DNA of 18,593 bases from an uncultured Oscillospiraceae bacterium (GTDB lineage Bacteria > Bacillota > Clostridia > Oscillospirales > Acutalibacteraceae), in contig CAUGOD010000047.1 of assembly GCA_959601025.1 (NCBI GenBank), positions 1 through 18,593 on the forward strand. The letters are read 5' to 3'. Positions within the stretch are counted from its first letter, which is position 1. Each line of letters starts with the position of its first letter. Shown one piece after another: positions 15,611 through 18,593 of the stretch. The position numbers were made by a program, and so were the translations under genes. Under the pieces are notes generated by a model, which saw nothing but the letters and a program-made list of their open reading frames with translations, did no database searches and was not told the DNA's origin.

Positions 15611-16201
15611 TTACCGCATTTCCTCCAAGCCATCGCCCTGAATTCGATAGCTCCTGCCGCAGTGGGGACAATGGAGCTCATCGTCCAGCACGGCGCCGCA
15701 TTCGCACGCCCAGCCGATCCGCCGCGCCGGGACTCCCGCCATCAGCGCATGGTCCGGCACGTCCTTCGTCACCACCGCACCCGCCGCGATCAGCGCGCAT
15801 TTCCCGATCGTATGCCCGCACACCACCGTCGCGTTCGCCCCGATCGTCGCGCCTTCCTTCACCAGTGTCCGCTTGTAGCCCGCGCTCCCCTTCGGGTACC
15901 GGCTGCGGGGCGTCAGATCGTTGGTAAACACCATCGACGGGCCGCAGAACACATAGTCCTCCAGCTCCACCCCTTCGTACAGGGAGACGTTGTTCTGCAC
16001 CTTCACATGATCCCCGACCCGTACGTTGTTCGACACGTTTACATTTTGGCCAAAGGAGCAGTGCTCCCCGATCACCGCGCCGGCCTGAATATGGCAGAAA
16101 TGCCATATCTTCGTCCCCTCGCCGATACTTACCCCATCGTCGATATAGCTGCTTTCATGCACGAAATATCCGCCCGGCTTCTTTCCGCTCTGCTCACTCA
16201 T
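15611..16201 (-). CDS. wbpD: WbpD/WlbB-like N-acetyltransferase with C-terminal zinc ribbon
   Basis: This left-handed beta-helix acetyltransferase of 196 aa matches UDP-2-acetamido-3-amino-2,3-dideoxyglucuronate N-acetyltransferase, which makes UDP-GlcNAc3NAcA from the 3-amino sugar. Hallmarks are YFVHESSYIDDGVSIGEGT, IWHFCHI, VYEGVELEDYVFCGPSM-like residues (here SLYEGVELED, 73-82), FTNDLTPRS and GATIGANATVVCG. The C-terminal GVPAR-IGWACECG is typical, and a second CXXC (C178, C181) completes a four-cysteine ribbon with C166 and C168. It overlaps the wbpB-like stop by 8 bases. Ribosome site AAGGGG is 10 nt upstream. It is the last gene of the minus-strand operon. Confidence 0.93.
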   Translation of the reverse strand: MSEQSGKKPGGYFVHESSYIDDGVSIGEGTKIWHFCHIQAGAVIGEHCSFGQNVNVSNNVRVGDHVKVQNNVSLYEGVELEDYVFCGPSMVFTNDLTPRSRYPKGSAGYKRTLVKEGATIGANATVVCGHTIGKCALIAAGAVVTKDVPDHALMAGVPARRIGWACECGAVLDDELHCPHCGRSYRIQGDGLEEMR

Positions 16202-17273
16202 GGTCGAACCGCCCCTTAAAATCCAGCGTAGAGCAGGCCGTAAGCGGCAGCTTCACCGGCCGATGCTCCGCCGCGGACAGGTAGATCGCCAGCACCAGCT
16301 CCAGCGCCCGGCGGCCGGCCGCTGCGTCCACATACGGCTTCCGGCCGGTCTGGATCGCGTCGATCACGTCCGCGTACAGCGGGTTATGCCCGAAGCCGTA
16401 CACGTTCGGAGGGTTCTCGTGGAACCGCGCTTTCACCTCGTCCGGGTCGTCCTTTCCATCCCCGAACAGCCATTCCTCGATCACATTCACCGATTTGCCC
16501 CCGGCTTTGACGGTACCCTTTTCCCCAAAGAGGTACAGGGTCTCCTCCAGGTTTTTCGGGTAGATGTTGGTGGTGCCTTCCACGATGCCGTACGCCCCGT
16601 TTTTGAACCGCACCACCGCGATGCCCAGGTCCTCCGCCGCGATATAGTCATGGTTCAGGTTGTCGGTGTACGCCATTACCTCGTCCACCTCGTCCCCCAT
16701 CATCCAGCGCAGCAGGTCGATGTTGTGGATGCACTGGTTCATCAGCGCCCCGCCGTCCTGCTCCCAGGTGCCGCGCCACGGTGCCTGCTCGTAATACGCC
16801 GGTCCCCGATTCCAGCGGATATGGGCCGTCCCGTGGAACAGGCGGCCGAAGCGTCCTTCCTCCATCGCCTCCCGGATTTTCCGCACCGATTTGTTGAACC
16901 GGTTCTGGTGGCAGGCGCAGACGTTGACCCCCTTTTTTTCCGCCAGCGCGATGATTTTGTCCGCATCCGCCAGAGACAGCGCAATGGGCTTTTCGATGAT
17001 CAGGTTCACCCCGGCCTCGATGCAGTCCAGCGCTATGGCGGCGTGCTTGCCGCTTTCGGTCGCAATCGCGATCAGGTCCAGCTGTTCGTTTTTCAGCATC
17101 TCCTTATAATCGGTGTATTTCTTCACCGTCGCAGGGAGGGCGAACTTCTCGATCTTTTCCTCCATATGGGAAGGCTCCACGTCGCACAGGGCGACGATAT
17201 TCAGCTTGTTTTCCAGCGCGGCGGCCACATGGTTGAAGGATATCCGGCCGCAGCCGATCAGTGCATAGTTCAT
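16194..17273 (-). CDS. wbpB: WbpB/WlbA-like UDP-GlcNAcA 3-dehydrogenase (Gfo/Idh/MocA)
   Basis: This 359-aa NAD-dependent dehydrogenase is expected to oxidise C3 of UDP-GlcNAcA to the 3-keto sugar. The N-terminal Rossmann motif ALIGCGRIS is followed by the family motif EKP (94-96, K95 in the active site). HQNRFN (122-127) and GGALMNQCIHNID with H183 match the WlbA/WbpB subgroup. The start at 17273 has AAAGGA 10 nt upstream; the frame stays open to 17369, but that extension overlaps the wbpI-like gene and is rich in basic residues unlike the family. It lies 40 bases after wbpI. WbpB-type enzymes usually recycle NAD with a partner aminotransferase (WbpE), which is not seen here. Confidence 0.92.
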   Translation of the reverse strand: MNYALIGCGRISFNHVAAALENKLNIVALCDVEPSHMEEKIEKFALPATVKKYTDYKEMLKNEQLDLIAIATESGKHAAIALDCIEAGVNLIIEKPIALSLADADKIIALAEKKGVNVCACHQNRFNKSVRKIREAMEEGRFGRLFHGTAHIRWNRGPAYYEQAPWRGTWEQDGGALMNQCIHNIDLLRWMMGDEVDEVMAYTDNLNHDYIAAEDLGIAVVRFKNGAYGIVEGTTNIYPKNLEETLYLFGEKGTVKAGGKSVNVIEEWLFGDGKDDPDEVKARFHENPPNVYGFGHNPLYADVIDAIQTGRKPYVDAAAGRRALELVLAIYLSAAEHRPVKLPLTACSTLDFKGRFDHE

Positions 17274-17313
17274 CGGTACGTTTCCTTTCTGTCCGGGGCG
17301 TCTTCCCGGACGC

Positions 17314-18414
17314 TTACTTTTCTTCGCGGAGGACGGCGCAGATAGCTTCGGCCGCATGACCGTCCCCATAATACGGCGGGCGGTTATTTTGGTCTATCTT
17401 TGTATTTCTTACCTTGTCCAGAATATCCGCCGTGTCCGGCTTCGCCAGGATATTATGCCCGCCGTTCAGAGTTTCCACCCATTCGGTCTGGTCCCGTACG
17501 GTCACGCAGGGAGTGCCGAGAATATACGCCTCCTTCTGCAGCCCGCCCGAATCGGTGACCGCCTTCACAGCGTTCCTAGTAAAGTACAGCATGTCCAGGT
17601 ATCCCATCGGCTCCACAAAAAGGACGTTACGATAGCCGTGGGCTTCCCGCAGCTCCCTCACCATCCCCTTGGTGCGGGGATGAACCGGAAAGAGCACCGG
17701 CGCATCCATCTGCTCGAACGCGTCCAGCACATTCCGTATCTTTTCGATCGAATCGGTGTTTTCCGCACGATGGACGGTGGCCAGGTACCAGCGCTCCACC
17801 GGTTCCACCGGGCCGAACAGTCCCTCCAGCCGGCCGAAATAAAAGGCGGGCGGATTCTTTTCCATCTCCCGGGAGTAATGCAGCACCGCGTCGCACATTA
17901 CGTCTCCCACATTGTATACCCCGCGGGTGATCCCCTCGTCCTTCAGATGCCCCACCGCGGTATCGGTGGGACAGAACAGAAACCGGGAAATGCGGTCGGT
18001 CAGGATGCGGTTCTGTTCCTCCGGCATCGCCATGTTGAAGGAGCGCAGCCCCGCCTCCACATGAATGATCGGGATCAACAGCTTGGATGCGGCGATCGCG
18101 CCCGACAGGGTGGAGTTGGTGTCCCCGTATACCATCAGGTAATCCGGCTTCTCCTTCAGCAGGATGTCCTCGATCCCCACCATCATGGCCGCGGTCTGCT
18201 TCGCATGGCTCCCCGATCCGACGCCGAGGTTATAGTCCGGCCGGGGAATCTGCAGCTCTTCGAAAAAGATATCCGACATATTGCTGTCGTAATGCTGGCC
18301 GGTATGCACCAGCAGCTCCTCATTTTCCCGCCGCAGCGCCCGGGACACCGCCGCCGCCTTAATGAACTGCGGCCGCGCCCCCACGACCGTTACGATTTTC
18401 CGCTGCTTTTCCAT
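17314..18414 (-). CDS. wbpI: UDP-GlcNAc(3NAcA) 2-epimerase, WbpI/WecB family
   Basis: This non-hydrolysing 2-epimerase of 366 aa shows GARPQFIK (12-19), HTGQHYD (37-43), VYGDTNSTL (95-103), HVEAGLRSFNMAMPEE (118-133) and the UDP-contact stretch SGGLQKEA. The family contains WecB (UDP-GlcNAc to UDP-ManNAc) and WbpI/WlbD (UDP-GlcNAc3NAcA to UDP-ManNAc3NAcA). I favour WbpI because of the GARPQFIKA opening and the wbpB and wbpD neighbours, but sequence alone does not exclude WecB. The ribosome site AAGGG is 10 nt before the ATG. A 7-bp hairpin lies just upstream. Confidence 0.9.
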   Translation of the reverse strand: MEKQRKIVTVVGARPQFIKAAAVSRALRRENEELLVHTGQHYDSNMSDIFFEELQIPRPDYNLGVGSGSHAKQTAAMMVGIEDILLKEKPDYLMVYGDTNSTLSGAIAASKLLIPIIHVEAGLRSFNMAMPEEQNRILTDRISRFLFCPTDTAVGHLKDEGITRGVYNVGDVMCDAVLHYSREMEKNPPAFYFGRLEGLFGPVEPVERWYLATVHRAENTDSIEKIRNVLDAFEQMDAPVLFPVHPRTKGMVRELREAHGYRNVLFVEPMGYLDMLYFTRNAVKAVTDSGGLQKEAYILGTPCVTVRDQTEWVETLNGGHNILAKPDTADILDKVRNTKIDQNNRPPYYGDGHAAEAICAVLREEK

Positions 18415-18434
18415 CTATCCACTGCCCTTCCCTC

Positions 18435-18457
18435 CCCCGGCTAAACAGCGGCCGGGG
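18435..18457 (-). other. Hairpin between wbpA-like and wbpI-like genes
   Basis: CCCCGGC (18435-18441) pairs with GCCGGGG (18451-18457) across a 9-nt loop. On the minus strand no T-run follows; the stem runs directly into the GGAGGGAAGGG purine stretch before the wbpI start. It could serve as a processing site or modulate ribosome access; it is not a terminator. Confidence 0.5.
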
Positions 18458-18501
18458 TGCTTTCGTATGCCTTACTGAATTATAGGACGAACGTCGTTTA
18501 T

Positions 18502-18593
18502 TTACAAAACCTCGATATTATCGCGGGCTTGGACGGCCTTCATCGCGTTCTTGGTGTCGAACACCGCTTTCGCATGCTGCTGTACGAAGTCAT
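18502..18593 (-). CDS. wbpA: C-terminal end of a UDP-GlcNAc 6-dehydrogenase-like protein (partial)
   Basis: Only the last 29 residues are in the window. Reading DFVQQHAKAVFDTKNAM then KAVQARDNIEVL and TAA, they match the C-terminus of UDP-glucose/UDP-GlcNAc dehydrogenases, where VFDTKN is strongly conserved. In this place it is expected to be WbpA, which oxidises UDP-GlcNAc to UDP-GlcNAcA and starts the pathway. The subfamily cannot be decided from this fragment. Confidence 0.8.
   Translation of the reverse strand, partial: DFVQQHAKAVFDTKNAMKAVQARDNIEVL

Noticed and set aside
16200..18444. Long plus-strand open frames opposite the wbp genes
   Set aside because: These shadow the wbpB- and wbpI-like genes; the products are Arg/His-rich with no recognisable domains.

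Overview
The window reads as a GC-rich, low-repeat chromosome segment of an anaerobic Firmicute. I infer a Clostridia lineage, possibly gut Oscillospirales-like. The support is strong AGGAGG-type ribosome sites, sigma-A promoters with 17-bp spacers, intrinsic terminators, a B12-dependent class II ribonucleotide reductase and a glycan/phosphonate surface gene set. No rRNA, tRNA or CRISPR array was seen.

Layout, left to right. (1) 1-5183: an unrecognised 236-aa protein on the minus strand stands divergent from nrdJ, the adenosylcobalamin-dependent ribonucleotide reductase. The nrdJ promoter carries two NrdR-box-like sites 31 bp apart. After a shared terminator, two minus-strand genes follow: a NimA/PPOX-like flavoprotein and a TIM-barrel sugar isomerase-like protein. 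(2) 5184-7377: a 340-bp intergenic region with two extended -10 elements and two look-alike stem-loops leads into a translationally coupled pair, an FmdB-type zinc ribbon and an orphan family 5 solute-binding lipoprotein. (3) 7473-10925: a promoter abutting a perfect 10-bp hairpin precedes an overlapping pair, a UDP-galactopyranose-mutase-like flavoenzyme and a polytopic membrane protein with GT-C-like features, closed by a 17-bp-stem terminator.

(4) 10981-14751: a three-gene phosphonate biosynthesis operon of 2-aminoethylphosphonate transaminase, phosphonopyruvate decarboxylase and PEP mutase. The PEP mutase has an N-terminal cytidylyltransferase-like domain, the architecture known from Fom1. 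Together these would turn phosphoenolpyruvate into 2-aminoethylphosphonate (2-AEP), and possibly a CMP-activated phosphonate. (5) 14777-15371: the right end of an IS3-family element is fused in frame to the 5' part of a uroporphyrinogen-decarboxylase-family gene, marking a deletion scar directly behind the phosphonate operon. (6) 15516-18593, minus strand: wbpA (C-terminal end only), wbpI, wbpB and wbpD homologues, i.e. enzymes of the UDP-GlcNAc3NAcA to UDP-ManNAc3NAcA pathway. The WbpE-type aminotransferase that the pathway needs is not in the window.

Taken together, the right 11 kb looks like a surface-glycan locus in which an acidic diacetamido sugar and a 2-AEP-type phosphonate may decorate one polymer. 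That joint product is inference. The individual enzyme families are well supported by motifs.
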